DNA of 57,599 bases from Phenylobacterium sp. (GTDB taxonomy: Bacteria > Pseudomonadota > Alphaproteobacteria > Caulobacterales > Caulobacteraceae), in the NCBI RefSeq assembly GCF_025934275.1, contig NZ_JAICYI010000014.1, positions 1 to 57,599 on the forward strand, in the 5' to 3' direction. The notes below the pieces were generated by a model. That model did no database searches. It saw only the letters and a list, made by a program, of their open reading frames with translations, and was not told where the DNA came from. Shown piece after piece: positions 8,115-18,544 of the stretch. Every line of letters begins with the position of its first letter. Within the stretch, counting starts at the first letter, position 1. Made by a program: the position numbers and the translations under genes.

Positions 8115-9041
8115 ATGACCGTCGCCCTCTACACCCATCTCGAGATGCTCGACCACCGCCCGGGCGCGGGCCATCCGGAGCGGCCGGAGCGTCTGCAGGC
8201 GGTGACGGGCGCGCTGCAGGACGCCTCCGACCTCGACCTCTCCGTGCGCGAGGCGCCTCTGGTCGAGGAAGCCGACCTCGCCCTCGTGCATCCCGACCGC
8301 TACGTCCAGGCGATCACCAGGGCCGCGCCGCAGCAGGGGATTCGGAAGCTCGATCCGGACACCTTCCTGTCGCCGGGCAGCCTCAACGCCGCGCGGCGGG
8401 CCGCCGGCGCCGCGGTCGCGGCCGTGCGCGACGTCGCCGCCGGCAAGGTCGATCGGGCGTTCTGCGCCGTGCGGCCGCCGGGCCATCACGCCGAGCCGGA
8501 GAGGCCGATGGGCTTCTGCGTCTTCTCCAACGTGGCGCTGGCCGCCAAGGCGGCGCAGGCCGCGGGGCTGAAGAAGGTCGCCGTGGTCGATTTCGACATC
8601 CACCACGGCAACGGCACCCAGGCGGCATTCGACGGCGAAGAGGGGCTGTTCTTCGCCTCGATCCAGCAGTGGCCCATGTGGCCCGGCAGCGGCCATCCGG
8701 ACCAGCCGGCCGGCGCCAATATCGCCAACGCCGTGGTCCCGCCGGGGGCGCCGCGCGAGGCCTGGCGCCGGGCGTTCGAGGGGCTGATGCCGAAGGTCGA
8801 TGCCTTCGCGCCGGATCTGCTGATCGTCTCGGCGGGATTCGACGCCCATGTGCGTGATCCGATCGGGGAGGCGGGCCAGAGTCTGGAGGCCGCGGATTTC
8901 GCCTGGGCGACGCGCGCCGTCGCCGCCATCGCCAGGGCTCACGCCAAGGGCCGGGTTGTGTCCTCGCTTGAGGGCGGCTACGACCTTGAAGCTCTGGGCT
9001 CCTCGGCGGTTGCGCACGTGCGGGCCCTTTCAGAGGGCTAG
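8115..9041 (+). CDS. Histone deacetylase family protein (class II, acetylpolyamine/acetoin-type)
   Basis: A 308-residue zinc amidohydrolase of the arginase/deacetylase fold. All key blocks are present: RPPGHH (H124, H125), DFDIHHGNG (D161 and H163 as metal ligands), SAGFDAH (D243 as third metal ligand) and EGGYD near the C-terminus. Bacterial members remove acetyl groups from polyamines, small amides or proteins. AGGA lies upstream of the ATG at 8115. It is divergent from an acetyltransferase and followed on the same strand by a histidine phosphatase. The substrate is not predictable from sequence. Confidence 0.92.
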   Translation: MTVALYTHLEMLDHRPGAGHPERPERLQAVTGALQDASDLDLSVREAPLVEEADLALVHPDRYVQAITRAAPQQGIRKLDPDTFLSPGSLNAARRAAGAAVAAVRDVAAGKVDRAFCAVRPPGHHAEPERPMGFCVFSNVALAAKAAQAAGLKKVAVVDFDIHHGNGTQAAFDGEEGLFFASIQQWPMWPGSGHPDQPAGANIANAVVPPGAPREAWRRAFEGLMPKVDAFAPDLLIVSAGFDAHVRDPIGEAGQSLEAADFAWATRAVAAIARAHAKGRVVSSLEGGYDLEALGSSAVAHVRALSEG

Positions 9042-9088
9042 GGGACGGGTCGGCTGGTGCGCGGCGACGGCGAGGCCGCCCGGATGGA

Positions 9089-9709
9089 ATGGCGAATCCA
9101 TTGACCGCCGAAGCGCCCGACCGCTCCGCCGCCCGCCGTCCCGGCGCGATCGTCCTGGCCCGCCATGGCGAGCCGGCCCTGTCGCGCAGGGTGAGGCTCT
9201 CGGCGCAGCAATACCGCGACTTCTGGGCGAGCTACGAGGTGCTGGGCATCGCGCCGGGCCAGACCCCGCCCGCGACCCTGAAGCGCATCGTCGAGAAGGC
9301 CGGCGCGCTGCTCGCCTCCACCCGCCTGCGCTCGGTCGAGAGCGCCAGCATCCTGGCCGCCGGCCGCAAGGTCGCGCAGCACGATCTGCTGGTCGAGGCG
9401 CCTTTGCCGCCGCCGGCCTGGCCGGCCTGGATCAAGCTGTCGCCGATGACCTGGGGCTTCCTCGCCCGCGTCTGGTGGTGGTTCTTCGACCACCACGAGG
9501 GTCAGGAGACGCGGGCCGCCGCCGAGGCTCGCGCCGACGAGGCCGCCGCCCTGCTGATCGAGTATGCGGAGAAGGGCGAGGACGTGCTGGTGCTCGCCCA
9601 TGGATTCTTCAACTTCATGATCGGTCGCGCGCTGCGTCGTCGCGGCTGGCGGCTGGCGGCGAGCGAGGGCTACAAATACTGGTCGACGCGCCGCTTCGAG
9701 CGGCTCTAG
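9089..9709 (+). CDS. Histidine phosphatase family protein
   Basis: A 206-residue protein with the catalytic ARHGEPAL block at residues 24-31 (H26 would be phosphorylated during catalysis) and the second histidine in [10 protein letters not shown] near residue 171. This is the phosphoglycerate-mutase-like branch of histidine phosphatases, a group with many small-molecule and protein substrates. The central part has a Trp-rich stretch ([11 protein letters not shown]) that could touch the membrane. It begins 47 bases after the deacetylase gene and ends 31 bases before xseB, so read-through into the isoprenoid run is possible. Confidence 0.85.
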   Translation: MANPLTAEAPDRSAARRPGAIVLARHGEPALSRRVRLSAQQYRDFWASYEVLGIAPGQTPPATLKRIVEKAGALLASTRLRSVESASILAAGRKVAQHDLLVEAPLPPPAWPAWIKLSPMTWGFLARVWWWFFDHHEGQETRAAAEARADEAAALLIEYAEKGEDVLVLAHGFFNFMIGRALRRRGWRLAASEGYKYWSTRRFERL

Positions 9710-9740
9710 AGAAAAAGTCTCGCGGGACCGGAGAGCAGCC

Positions 9741-9983
9741 ATGTCGGACGCGCCCGACATCTCGACCCTGAGCTTCGAGCAGGCCCTCGCCGAGTTGGAG
9801 CAGATTGTGGCGCGCCTGGAATCCGGCCAGGCGCCGCTGGAGGATTCCATCCAACTCTACGAGCGCGGGGCGGCCCTGAAGGCCCATTGCGAGCGGCGGC
9901 TCGAGGCCGCGCGCCTGCGCGTCGAGAAGATCGTCGTGGGCGCCGGCGGCGCGCCCGGGGTCGAGCCCGCCGAGTTCAACTGA
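9741..9983 (+). CDS. xseB: Exodeoxyribonuclease VII small subunit
   Basis: An 80-residue protein matching XseB in length and sequence: [20 protein letters not shown] followed by [20 protein letters not shown], the two-helix hairpin that binds the large subunit XseA. Exonuclease VII degrades single-stranded DNA from both ends in the cytoplasm. GGAGAGCAGCC precedes the ATG at 9741. Its TGA overlaps the ATG of ispA (TGATG), so the two are translationally coupled. The xseB-ispA-dxs order is common in proteobacteria. xseA is not in the window. Confidence 0.95.
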   Translation: MSDAPDISTLSFEQALAELEQIVARLESGQAPLEDSIQLYERGAALKAHCERRLEAARLRVEKIVVGAGGAPGVEPAEFN

Positions 9984-10864
9984 TGCAGCCGTTGGCCCAG
10001 CGCGTGGCCGAGGCCGCGGACCTGGTCACGGTGGCGCTCGACGAGTTGCTGCCGCGCGCCGAAGGGCCGGAGTCGCGCCTCACCGAGGCGATGCGTTACG
10101 CCGCGCTGGGGCCGGGCAAGCGGTTGCGCACCTTCTTCGCGCTCGAGACCGGGCGGATGTTCGAGCTCGCGGACCGCTCGGTGCTGCGGGCCGCCTGCGC
10201 GCTCGAGTGCGTGCAGGCCTACAGCTTGGTGCACGACGACCTGCCCTGCATGGACGACGACGATCTGCGGCGCGGGCGGCCCACCGTGCACAGGGCCTAC
10301 GACGAAGCCACCGCCGTACTGGCGGGTGACGCCCTGCAGACCGCCGCCTTCGAGATCCTGGCGCACCCGGACACCCACGGCGACGGGAGCATCCGCGCCG
10401 AACTGGTGAGCAAGCTCGCCCAGGCGATCGGGGCCAAGGGCATGGCCGGCGGCCAGATGATCGACATCCTGGGCGTCCGCGAGGACCTGGGCGGTGTCGC
10501 GCGCATGCAGCGGCTGAAGACCGGCTCGCTCATCGCCTGCGCTTTCGAGCTGCCGATCGTCATGGCCCGCGCCAAGGAGGCCGAACGCCACGCGCTGCTG
10601 GCCTTCGCCCACGATCTCGGCCTCGCCTATCAGATCGTCGACGACCTGCTGGACGCACAAGGCGACGCCGCGCGGATGGGCAAGGCGGCGCGCAAGGACG
10701 CCGGAAAGGGGAAGGCCAACTTCGTCACCCTGCTGGGTGTCGAAGCCGCGCGCGAGCGCCTGGACGTGCTCGCCAAACAAACCAAATCCCACCTCGAGCC
10801 GTTCGGGAAGGGGGCCGAATTCTTACGGGCGAGCGTGGATTTCGTGCTAGAGCGCCCGAGCTAG
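9983..10864 (+). CDS. ispA: Polyprenyl synthetase, farnesyl/geranylgeranyl diphosphate synthase
   Basis: A 293-residue all-helical prenyltransferase that condenses isopentenyl diphosphate with allylic diphosphates. Seen here: GPGKRLR (43-49), the first Asp-rich motif D85-D86-L-P-C-M-D91, and the second, YQIVDDLLD, near residue 220. The [17 protein letters not shown] context is typical of bacterial short-chain synthases. The start is the ATG overlapping the xseB stop. A longer frame upstream only repeats xseB sequence in another frame. dxs follows 26 bases later, placing precursor supply and chain elongation together. Confidence 0.95.
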   Translation: MQPLAQRVAEAADLVTVALDELLPRAEGPESRLTEAMRYAALGPGKRLRTFFALETGRMFELADRSVLRAACALECVQAYSLVHDDLPCMDDDDLRRGRPTVHRAYDEATAVLAGDALQTAAFEILAHPDTHGDGSIRAELVSKLAQAIGAKGMAGGQMIDILGVREDLGGVARMQRLKTGSLIACAFELPIVMARAKEAERHALLAFAHDLGLAYQIVDDLLDAQGDAARMGKAARKDAGKGKANFVTLLGVEAARERLDVLAKQTKSHLEPFGKGAEFLRASVDFVLERPS

Positions 10865-10890
10865 CCGCCCGAGTACGCGTCAGGTCCTTC

Positions 10891-12810
10891 ATGCCGCCGG
10901 TCACACCGCTTCTCGACACCATCGCCTCGCCCGCCGACGTCCGGAAGCTCCCGCCAAGTCAGTTACGGCAGCTGGCCGACGAACTGCGCGCGGAGACCAT
11001 CGACGCGGTCTCCCAGACCGGCGGCCATCTCGGCGCTGGCCTGGGCGTGGTCGAGCTGACCGTCGCCCTGCACCACGTCTATGACACGCCGCGTGATGTC
11101 CTGATCTGGGACGTCGGCCATCAGGCCTATCCGCACAAGATCCTGACCGGCCGGCGCGATCGCATCCGCACGCTGCGGCAGGGCGGCGGACTCTCGGGCT
11201 TCACCAAGCGGGCGGAGAGCGAATACGACCCGTTCGGGGCGGCGCATGCGGCCACCTCGATCTCGGCGGCGCTCGGCTTCTGCGCGGCGCGCGATCGCGA
11301 CGGGCGCGACAACAAGGTGGTGGCGGTGATCGGCGACGGCGCGATGAGCGCCGGCATGGCCTACGAGGCGATGAACAAGGCCTGCGAGACCACCAAGCAG
11401 CTGACCGTCATCCTCAACGACAACGACATGTCGATCGCCCCGCCGGTCGGCGGCATGAGCGCCTATCTGGCGCGCATCGTCTCCGGCGGCGGCTACCGGT
11501 CGTTCCGCAACCTCGGCAAGGCGATGACCAAGGTCTTCCCGCGGCCGATGCAGGAGGCGGCGCGCAAGGCCGAGGAGTTCGCGCGCGGCTTGGTGACCGG
11601 CGGCACCTTCTTCGAGGAGCTGGGCTTCTACTACGTGGGCCCGATCGACGGCCACGACATGGACGCGCTGGTCCACGTCCTGCAGAACGTGCGCGGGATC
11701 ACCGACCGGCCGGTGCTGGTCCACGTGGTGACGCAAAAGGGCAAGGGCTACGCCCCGGCCGAGAACGCCGCCGACAAGTATCACGGGGTGGTCAAGTTCG
11801 ACGTGGTGACCGGCCAGCAGGCCAAGCCCGCCCAGACCCATGCGCCGCAATACACGAAGGTGTTCGCGGCCGAGCTGATCAAGCACGCCGAGCGGGACCC
11901 TAAGATCGTCGCGATCACCGCGGCCATGCCCTCCGGCACCGGCCTCGATGCGTTCGGCGAGCGCTTTCCCGAACGGATGTTCGACGTCGGCATCGCCGAG
12001 CAGCACGCGGTGACCTTCGCCGCCGGCTTGGCGGCGGACGGTATGAAGCCATTCGCGGCGATCTATTCGACCTTCCTGCAGCGCGGCTATGACCAGGTGG
12101 TCCACGACGTAGCCATCCAGCGGCTGCCGGTCCGCTTCGCCATCGATCGCGCGGGGCTGGTGGGCGCCGACGGGGCCACGCATGCGGGGGCCTTCGACGT
12201 CGGCTACATGGGCGCGCTGCCGGGCATGGTCGTGATGGCCGCGGCCGACGAGGCCGAGCTTGCGCGCATGGTGGCGACCGCCGTCGCGATCGACGACCGC
12301 CCGTCGGCCTTCCGCTATCCCCGCGGCGAGGGCGTGGGCGTCGCGATCCCCGAAGCGGCGGAGCCGCTGGAGATCGGCAGCGGCCGGATCGTGCGAGAGG
12401 GGACGGCCGTGGCGATCGTCTCGCTCGGCACGCGGCTTTCGGAGTCGCTGAAGGCGGCCGACATGCTGGCGGCGCGCGGACTCTCGGCGACGGTCGCCGA
12501 TGCACGCTTCGCCAAGCCGCTCGATATCGAGCTGATCCTGCGGCTTGCCCGCGAGCACGAGGCGCTCATCACCGTGGAGGAGGGCGCGATCGGCGGCTTC
12601 GGGGCCTTCGTGCTGCAGACGCTGGCCGCCCACGGCGCGCTCGACCGCGGCCTGAAAGTGCGCACGCTCACCCTGCCTGACCTGTTCCAGGACCAGGACA
12701 AGCCGGAGGCGATGTACGCCCAGGCCGGCCTGGACGCTGAGGGCATCCTGCGCGCCGCCCTGGAGGCGCTGGGCGTCTCCAATGCGGCCACGGCCGGCCG
12801 GCGGGCGTGA
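10891..12810 (+). CDS. dxs: 1-deoxy-D-xylulose-5-phosphate synthase
   Basis: A 639-residue thiamine-diphosphate enzyme that joins pyruvate and glyceraldehyde 3-phosphate, the first step of the MEP isoprenoid pathway. The N-terminal ThDP domain carries [17 protein letters not shown] and the cofactor ligand run [21 protein letters not shown] and [15 protein letters not shown] in the middle domain are also diagnostic. Length is normal for the family. It follows ispA in the same direction and its TGA overlaps the GTG of the beta-lactamase gene by four bases (GTGA). Confidence 0.97.
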   Translation: MPPVTPLLDTIASPADVRKLPPSQLRQLADELRAETIDAVSQTGGHLGAGLGVVELTVALHHVYDTPRDVLIWDVGHQAYPHKILTGRRDRIRTLRQGGGLSGFTKRAESEYDPFGAAHAATSISAALGFCAARDRDGRDNKVVAVIGDGAMSAGMAYEAMNKACETTKQLTVILNDNDMSIAPPVGGMSAYLARIVSGGGYRSFRNLGKAMTKVFPRPMQEAARKAEEFARGLVTGGTFFEELGFYYVGPIDGHDMDALVHVLQNVRGITDRPVLVHVVTQKGKGYAPAENAADKYHGVVKFDVVTGQQAKPAQTHAPQYTKVFAAELIKHAERDPKIVAITAAMPSGTGLDAFGERFPERMFDVGIAEQHAVTFAAGLAADGMKPFAAIYSTFLQRGYDQVVHDVAIQRLPVRFAIDRAGLVGADGATHAGAFDVGYMGALPGMVVMAAADEAELARMVATAVAIDDRPSAFRYPRGEGVGVAIPEAAEPLEIGSGRIVREGTAVAIVSLGTRLSESLKAADMLAARGLSATVADARFAKPLDIELILRLAREHEALITVEEGAIGGFGAFVLQTLAAHGALDRGLKVRTLTLPDLFQDQDKPEAMYAQAGLDAEGILRAALEALGVSNAATAGRRA

Positions 12811-13661
12811 CGCCGCGCCCGACCCGTCGCGCGGCCCTCGCTGTCACCGCGGCCGCCCTCGCAAGCCCCGCGCTCGCCGCCCCGTCCGTCGAGGCCCGGG
12901 TCACGCAGGTCGAGCAGCGCCACGGCGGGCGGATCGGCCTCGCGGCCCTCGACACCGGTTCCGGCCGTCGTGTCGCCCATCGCGCCGACGAGCGCTTCCC
13001 GATGTGCAGCACCTTCAAGATGATCGCCGTTTCGGCGGTGCTGCATCGCGTCGACACCGGTGCGGAGCAACTTGATCGCGAGGTGCTGGTGGACCGGGCC
13101 GACGTGGTGGGCTGGGCGCCGGTCACCGAAAAGCACCTCGGCCAGAAGATGTCGCTCGGCGCCTTGTGCGAGGCGGCGATCGAATTCAGCGACAACGGCG
13201 CCGCCAATCTGATCCTCGACGCCCTGGGAGGCCCGCAGGGGGTGACCTCGTACGCCCGCGCGATCGGCGATCCAATGTTTCGCCTCGACCGGCGGGAGCC
13301 GGCGCTTAACGAAGCCCTGCCCGGCGATCCGCGCGACACCACAACGCCGGCGGCCATGCTGGGCGACCTGAACACGTTGCTCCTCGGTCAGAGGCTCTCA
13401 CCGCCGTTGCGCAACCGGCTGACCGGCTGGATGCTGAAATGCCAGACCAGCCGCATCAAGGGGACGCTCCCGAGCGGCTGGCGGATCGCCGACAAGACCG
13501 GCTCCGGCGGGCGCGGCGCGACCAACGACGTGGGCGTGATCTGGCCTCCGAACCGCGCTCCGATCCTGATCGCGGTCTACACCGTGGGATCCAGCCGGCC
13601 CGAAGCCGAGCGCAACGCCGCCGTCGCCGACATCGGGCGTATCGTGGTCGAGAGTCTCTGA
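12807..13661 (+). CDS. Class A beta-lactamase
   Basis: A 284-residue exported serine hydrolase expected to open beta-lactam rings in the periplasm. All class A elements are present: S68-T-F-K71 (with C67 before it), S128-D-N130, the omega-loop E164-P-A-L-N168 and K230-T-G. The N-terminus has R7-R8 before a hydrophobic run ending ASPALAA, which looks like a Tat-type signal peptide. The GTG start overlaps the dxs stop, so expression is probably tied to dxs rather than to an AmpR-type inducer; no regulator gene is adjacent. The spectrum cannot be predicted. Codon use matches the neighbours, so it appears native. Confidence 0.93.
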   Translation: MTPRPTRRAALAVTAAALASPALAAPSVEARVTQVEQRHGGRIGLAALDTGSGRRVAHRADERFPMCSTFKMIAVSAVLHRVDTGAEQLDREVLVDRADVVGWAPVTEKHLGQKMSLGALCEAAIEFSDNGAANLILDALGGPQGVTSYARAIGDPMFRLDRREPALNEALPGDPRDTTTPAAMLGDLNTLLLGQRLSPPLRNRLTGWMLKCQTSRIKGTLPSGWRIADKTGSGGRGATNDVGVIWPPNRAPILIAVYTVGSSRPEAERNAAVADIGRIVVESL

Positions 13662-13855
13662 GCGCGGCTTCCTGTGGACTGGCGGCGGCTCGCGCTGCGC
13701 CTCCATGGCGCGCGCCGCCGATCGACGTCCCGGATTTGATGAAACGCAATGCGGTCGCGGCCGAGGTCGGTCGAAGGTGGTCTGAGGCGAGCGGGAGAAG
13801 CGCGGCTTCAACCTATGCGCAGAGCCGCCCTTGTCTCAGGCCGGAAAGGAGAGGC

Positions 13856-14446
13856 ATGGACGCCCGCAACACCGTCGAGACTGCCGCGCGCATCGCCGGG
13901 GGCGACCGCTCGCGCTACGACCCCGTGGCGATGAGCCTGCATTGGGCCACCGTATTGCTCGTGCTCGCCAACTTCGCGCTCGCTGAGACCTGGGAGGCGT
14001 TCGCCCGGCCCACGCGCCACCTGATGGTCGCGACCCACATGTCCTTCGGCATCCTGCTGGGGGCGGCCGTGATCGCGCGCATCGTCTGGCGACTGATCCC
14101 GGGACACCAGATGAAGCCCGCCGTCTCCGGCTTCGCCGAGCTCGCCTCCAGAGCGGTCCACTGGCTGCTCTACCTGCTGCTGATCGCACAGGCTGTCCTC
14201 GGCTTCGTGCTCCGCTGGTCAGGCGGCGAGGCGATGAGCTTCTTCGGCCTGCAGCTCCCGTCCCCGATGGAGACGGTGTCGCGCGCCACGAATCACGAGA
14301 TCGGCGAGGTGCACGAGAACGTGGGCTGGGCGATCGTCATTCTGGCCGCCGCGCACGCCGCAGCCGCGCTCTACCACCACCTGGTGGTCAAGGATGACGT
14401 GATGCGCCGCATGCTGCCGCGGCGCGCCGGGGACGGCCGAGGCTAG
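13856..14446 (+). CDS. Cytochrome b561-type membrane protein
   Basis: A 196-residue inner-membrane diheme b-type cytochrome of the bacterial b561 (YodB/CybB) family. Four hydrophobic segments are visible. Haem-ligand histidines are placed as expected: H in MSLHWATVL, H in ATHMSFG, and H residues in NHEIGEVHENVGW and AAHAAAALYHH. These proteins pass electrons from ubiquinol to periplasmic acceptors. GGAAAGGAGAGGC lies just before the ATG at 13856, a very strong ribosome site. The 194 bases upstream contain nothing else I can identify. Its stop shares CTAG with the convergent gene. Confidence 0.87.
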   Translation: MDARNTVETAARIAGGDRSRYDPVAMSLHWATVLLVLANFALAETWEAFARPTRHLMVATHMSFGILLGAAVIARIVWRLIPGHQMKPAVSGFAELASRAVHWLLYLLLIAQAVLGFVLRWSGGEAMSFFGLQLPSPMETVSRATNHEIGEVHENVGWAIVILAAAHAAAALYHHLVVKDDVMRRMLPRRAGDGRG

Positions 14447-15231
14447 TCGTCGTCCGGTCCGGGATAGTAACCATAGCCCCGCTGCGGCTGCGCCCATCGC
14501 GGCACGGCCGGACGGTATGGGTCGCGATAACCGTAGGCGTCTTCGCGGACGCGCTCGGCCTCGGCGGCGGCACGCTGGCGGTCGGCGTCCTCCTCGCTCT
14601 GCTGCTGGCGGATATGGTCCGCCTCCGCGGTCTCCCGCTGCCGGGTGGCTTCGGCCGCCTCGCGCGCGGCCTTGGCGGCGGCGAGCTGCTCGTCGGCCAC
14701 CGCCCTGGCGCGAGCTTCAGCTTCCTTCCGCGCCTTGGCCTCCTGGCGGGCGGCGACCTCGGCCTTGTACTGCGCGCCGACCTGCACGCCGCAGGTCGTG
14801 AGGTCGCCGATCCCCTGCTCGGAGCCACCCAGCGTGGCGCTCACCGGTTCATCGGCGAGCCAGGCGATCTGCAGGGTCTTGCCCTTGCGCAGGGCCGCAA
14901 CGGTCTCCTCGCTCAGCACGATGGCGCCTCGCTTGGGGTTCTCCATCCGCTGCATAAGGTTCGAGAACGGCTTCTGGTCGATTCGCAGCGGCAGGAACGC
15001 GCGCTGCGGGATGTCGTCCTTGCTGAACCGCAGCTCCACGAATTGGCCATCCGAGACCAAGGTGACCTGGGCGCTCTGGCCGGATCGACCGACGAGGTCG
15101 ATATCCGTCCGGCAGCTGTCTTGCCCCGGGGTTATCACCCAGATCTGCGATTGCGGTTGTGCGGGCGCTGCGGCGGCCCCGCCGGCGAACAGCGCGGCGG
15201 TCGCCGCGCTAAACACGATACGCTTGAACAC
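14443..15231 (-). CDS. Secreted coiled-coil protein of unknown function beside flgH
   Basis: A 262-residue exported protein I cannot assign. A signal peptide (FKRIVFSAATAALFAGGAAAAP) is followed by a folded domain of about 140 residues with two cysteines in CRTDIDLVG and TTCGVQV that could pair in the periplasm. Then comes a long Ala/Glu/Arg/Gln coiled coil (about residues 155-225) and a Tyr/Pro/Gly-rich tail. It starts at a GTG with GGGGA upstream, 105 bases after flgH on the same strand, so it may be the last gene of the flgF-flgG-flgA-flgH unit. A flagellar or envelope role is inference from position only. Confidence 0.75.
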   Translation of the reverse strand: MFKRIVFSAATAALFAGGAAAAPAQPQSQIWVITPGQDSCRTDIDLVGRSGQSAQVTLVSDGQFVELRFSKDDIPQRAFLPLRIDQKPFSNLMQRMENPKRGAIVLSEETVAALRKGKTLQIAWLADEPVSATLGGSEQGIGDLTTCGVQVGAQYKAEVAARQEAKARKEAEARARAVADEQLAAAKAAREAAEATRQRETAEADHIRQQQSEEDADRQRAAAEAERVREDAYGYRDPYRPAVPRWAQPQRGYGYYPGPDDD

Positions 15232-15336
15232 GACCGGATCCCCAGCACGCCCTCGGAGACTAAGCTACGCCTGGTTGGGGAGGGCGCCTAGAGCACAGGC
15301 GGTCGCGGGTTCGCGAGCGGCCCGGGCCCCCGCGGA

Positions 15337-16071
15337 TCAGAAGGGCCAGAACTTCTCGGCGATCGACTGGCCGGCCGGCGTCTTCTGCACGCGGGCGATG
15401 TCGCCGCGGCCGCCGTAATAGATCCGCGCCTCGGCGATCTGGGTGTGGTTGATCGTGTTGGCCGAGGAGATGTCCTCCGGCCGCACGACGCCGGCGACGG
15501 TCAGCTGGCGCAGGTCGTTGTTGGTGCGCACCTCCTGGGTGCCCTGGATCACCAGGTTGCCGTTCGGCAGCACGGCCGAGACGACCGCGGCGATCGTCAG
15601 GTTGATCTTCTCCGCGCGCGTCACCGCTCCGGCGCCGGCCTGGTCGGTCTTGGTGCTGGTGCCCAGCGCGTTCGCCGGGTCGAAGGCCTTGGGCAGGATC
15701 TTGCCGAGGCTGGATTCGAAGCCCAGCAGGTGGGGAATGCCCGCGCTCATGTCGCTCTGGCGCGAGGTGGTGGTCTGGTTGGTGGTCTTGGCGCTGTCGT
15801 CGATGCTGATCAGCACGGTCAGGATGTCGCCCACCTTGCTCGCCCGCTGGTCGGCGAAGAACTCCCTGGCGCCGGTGCGCCACAGCGAGTTGGCGCTGGC
15901 GGGTCCCGGATCGGGCCCGCGGCTGACGGGCAGGATCGTCTGCTCGCGCGGCACCAGCGCGGCCGGATAGCCGACCGGGGCCAGCTGCGGCCCCTTCACG
16001 GCCTCCGCAACGCTGGAGCAGGCGGCGAGCGGACCCATCAGGACGGCGAAGGCGAGCGGACGAAGACGCAT
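15337..16071 (-). CDS. flgH: Flagellar basal body L-ring protein FlgH
   Basis: A 244-residue outer-membrane lipoprotein that forms the L-ring bushing for the flagellar rod. The lipobox L-A-A-C18 ends the signal peptide. Conserved FlgH blocks are present: SLWRTGAREFFADQRASKVGD, ILTVLISIDD, LPNGNLVIQGTQEVRTNND and the C-terminal GRGDIARVQKTPAG. It is the fourth gene of a leftward operon flgF-flgG-flgA-flgH and starts 16 bases after flgA. In Caulobacter such outer-ring genes are late, sigma-54-dependent genes, in agreement with the promoter seen ahead of flgF. Confidence 0.97.
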   Translation of the reverse strand: MRLRPLAFAVLMGPLAACSSVAEAVKGPQLAPVGYPAALVPREQTILPVSRGPDPGPASANSLWRTGAREFFADQRASKVGDILTVLISIDDSAKTTNQTTTSRQSDMSAGIPHLLGFESSLGKILPKAFDPANALGTSTKTDQAGAGAVTRAEKINLTIAAVVSAVLPNGNLVIQGTQEVRTNNDLRQLTVAGVVRPEDISSANTINHTQIAEARIYYGGRGDIARVQKTPAGQSIAEKFWPF

Positions 16072-16087
16072 GACTGGTGACTTTCCT

Positions 16088-16825
16088 CTAGCGGAGCGCG
16101 AGGCGCGTGGCGCCGGTCTTGAGCTGTTCGGCTGCGGGGCCGACCGCGGCCTCCCCCGGGCCGGAGACCACCGCCTGGATGATCTTCTTCGAGGCGGGAT
16201 TCTCCACGTTCAGGGTCTCGCCGACGCCGGCCGCGGAGAGCGCCTTGCCTTGCAGCGACAGCGAGATTCCTTCGGCGTCGTAGGTGACGCTGATCATCTC
16301 GCCCGCCTTGATGACGATGGGAGCGGCGACGTCGTGGGCGGCCACCACCGCGCCCGCGCGCAGCGGCCGGCGCGCGGCCAAGCCGATCACCGCGTCGGGA
16401 TCGTGCGGCGCGTCGCGCGGCGCGGCCGCCGCCTTGGCCCAGACGATGTCGGTCGGGCCGACCACATCGCCGGCTGGGATGTCGCGCGCGTAGGTGAGCA
16501 CCTCGATGTTGCCGCGGGCCGGGCCGGCGGCGGCGCCGGACGCGCCGGCTCCGGCGTGCACCACGATGGTCTTCAGGCCCTCGGCGTTGGCCCAGTCCAG
16601 CCCGGCCCGGCGGGCGAGCGCCTGCACGGCCGCGGCGCTCAGCGCCACGCTCTCGGCGGTGCGGCGCGCGACGGGCACGCGCGCGGCGGGGCCGGCGTCC
16701 TCGAAGAGGTCGCCCAGAGTGACGATGCCGTCCGCGTCGGCGGTGTCGGCCCTGAGCGTGACGACCTGGCCGGCGAGCGCCGGACCCGCAAGGGCGAGCG
16801 CGGCGGCGATGAGCAACGCCTTCAT
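16088..16825 (-). CDS. flgA: Flagellar basal body P-ring formation chaperone FlgA
   Basis: A 245-residue periplasmic chaperone for assembly of the FlgI P-ring. It has a short signal peptide (MKALLIAAALALAGPALAG) and the C-terminal SAF/FlgA region: ARDIPAGDVVGPTDIVW, AARRPLRAGAVVAAHDV and VIKAGEMISVTYDAEGISLS. The final block, GETLNVENPASKKIIQA, is the usual FlgA ending. It abuts flgG with no gap. Placement between rod gene flgG and ring gene flgH matches the assembly order. FlgI itself is not in this window. Confidence 0.95.
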   Translation of the reverse strand: MKALLIAAALALAGPALAGQVVTLRADTADADGIVTLGDLFEDAGPAARVPVARRTAESVALSAAAVQALARRAGLDWANAEGLKTIVVHAGAGASGAAAGPARGNIEVLTYARDIPAGDVVGPTDIVWAKAAAAPRDAPHDPDAVIGLAARRPLRAGAVVAAHDVAAPIVIKAGEMISVTYDAEGISLSLQGKALSAAGVGETLNVENPASKKIIQAVVSGPGEAAVGPAAEQLKTGATRLALR

Positions 16826-17614
<789 letters not shown>

Positions 17615-17624
17615 CGCTTAGCTC

Positions 17625-18374
17625 CTATTGAACCTTGCCAAGGCTATCGACCGCCCGCGCGGAGAGGTCCGCCTGGGTGTCCATCATCTTGGCCATTTGC
17701 TCGTAGGCCCTGGAGACCTCGATCATGCGGGTCATCTCCAGGATCGGATTGACGTTCGAGCTCTCCAGCATTCCCTGGCGGACACGCGGCGCCTCGACGG
17801 GCGTCGGCTGCACGTTGGAGGTGTTGCGGAAGAGGTTGTCGCCGGCCTTCTCCAGGCCGGACAGGCTCGAGAAACTCGCCACGCCGATCTTGCCGACCCG
17901 CAGGATGTCCTTGCCGGTCCCCTGGCTGACGGTGCCGTCCGGGCCGATGGCGACCGGTCCCTTCTGCGGATCGAGCACGATCTCGCCGCCGCCGTCGTCG
18001 AGCACCGGCTGGCCGGCCTGGGTCGTGAGCCGGCCGCTGTCGTCCAGCCGGAAACGGCCGTCACGGGTGTAGCGCTCGCCGCCGGCGGTCTGCACGCGGA
18101 AGAATCCCGCCCCGTCGAGCGCCAGATCCAGCGGCGAATCGGTGCGCCGGAGCGCGCCCTGCCCGAAGTCGCGCAGCACGCCGTTCGACGCGACGAACTT
18201 GACCGGCGCCGGACCCCCCAGCGTGAACGCCGGCCGTTCCGGATCCTCGGCCGTCTGCAGCGCCTCCACCTTGAAGCCCGAGGTGTCGGCGTTGGCGATG
18301 TTGTTCGCGATCAGGTCCATCTGCTGCTGCAGGACGATCTCGCGGGACAGTCCGACGTAGAGGCTGTTGTCCAT
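17625..18374 (-). CDS. flgF: Flagellar proximal rod protein FlgF
   Basis: A 249-residue rod component, first gene of the leftward operon. Seen: LYVGLSREIVLQQQMDLIANNIANADTSGFK split over residues 5-35, LDLALDGAGFFRVQT, and the C-terminal SNVNPILEMTRMIEVSRAYE. The ATG at 18374 is chosen because the family begins with a short Met-Asp/Glu-Asn-x-Leu-Tyr-Val; an upstream in-frame extension to 18446 would run through the promoter. A sigma-54 promoter lies about 33 bases of leader upstream. Confidence 0.95.
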   Translation of the reverse strand: MDNSLYVGLSREIVLQQQMDLIANNIANADTSGFKVEALQTAEDPERPAFTLGGPAPVKFVASNGVLRDFGQGALRRTDSPLDLALDGAGFFRVQTAGGERYTRDGRFRLDDSGRLTTQAGQPVLDDGGGEIVLDPQKGPVAIGPDGTVSQGTGKDILRVGKIGVASFSSLSGLEKAGDNLFRNTSNVQPTPVEAPRVRQGMLESSNVNPILEMTRMIEVSRAYEQMAKMMDTQADLSARAVDSLGKVQ

Positions 18375-18417
18375 TAATTGGCGGGCCTTGCGGGCGATGG
18401 TTATCCGCAGCTCCCGC

Positions 18418-18434
18418 TGCAAGCATCGGGCCAA
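18418..18434 (-). promoter_or_regulatory. Sigma-54 (RpoN) promoter for flgF operon
   Basis: Read on the minus strand, TTGGCCCGATGCTTGCA matches the -24/-12 consensus YTGGCACGRNNNTTGCW at every defined position except one (C for A). The GG and GC dinucleotides have the required spacing. Transcription would start near 18407, giving a leader of about 33 bases before flgF. In Caulobacter, rod and hook genes are known sigma-54 genes activated by FlbD. Confidence 0.88.
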
Positions 18435-18482
18435 TCGAAAACCCAAAGTATTTCAGCAGATAAGAAGGTTAACGCGGACCCA

Positions 18483-18499
18483 CCGGCAAAAACCGCCGG
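18483..18499. promoter_or_regulatory. Inverted repeat, possible FlbD (ftr-type) enhancer
   Basis: CCGGC, seven A/C-rich bases, then GCCGG. Its centre is about 84 bases upstream of the predicted flgF transcription start, a normal enhancer position for a sigma-54 promoter, with an A/T-rich stretch between them. Identity as an ftr element is inferred from position and symmetry. Confidence 0.45.
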
Positions 18500-18515
18500 G
18501 CAGGCTTGGCCGCCG

Positions 18516-18544
18516 TTAAGGTCGGTTAAAAACCGCTTCTTAAC
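18516..18544 (+). promoter_or_regulatory. Cluster of TTAA half-sites upstream of fliL, possible CtrA region
   Basis: TTAA at 18516, 18526 and 18540, with spacers of 6 and 10 bases; the last continues as TTAACC. CtrA normally reads TTAA-N7-TTAAC, so the spacing is imperfect. The site lies 48-76 bases before the fliL GTG. The fliLM operon of Caulobacter is a known CtrA target, which makes this the likely control region. Confidence 0.5.

Noticed and set aside
13681..13719. GGCGGCG...CGCCGCC hairpin after the beta-lactamase gene
   Set aside because: Loop of about 25 bases and no T-run; such pairs are expected by chance at this GC content.
18377..18388. TTGGCGGGCCTTGC-like element on the plus strand near flgF
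   Set aside because: It resembles a sigma-54 promoter, but GG and GC are two bases too close, and it faces fliL from too far away; the minus-strand element at 18418-18434 has correct spacing.
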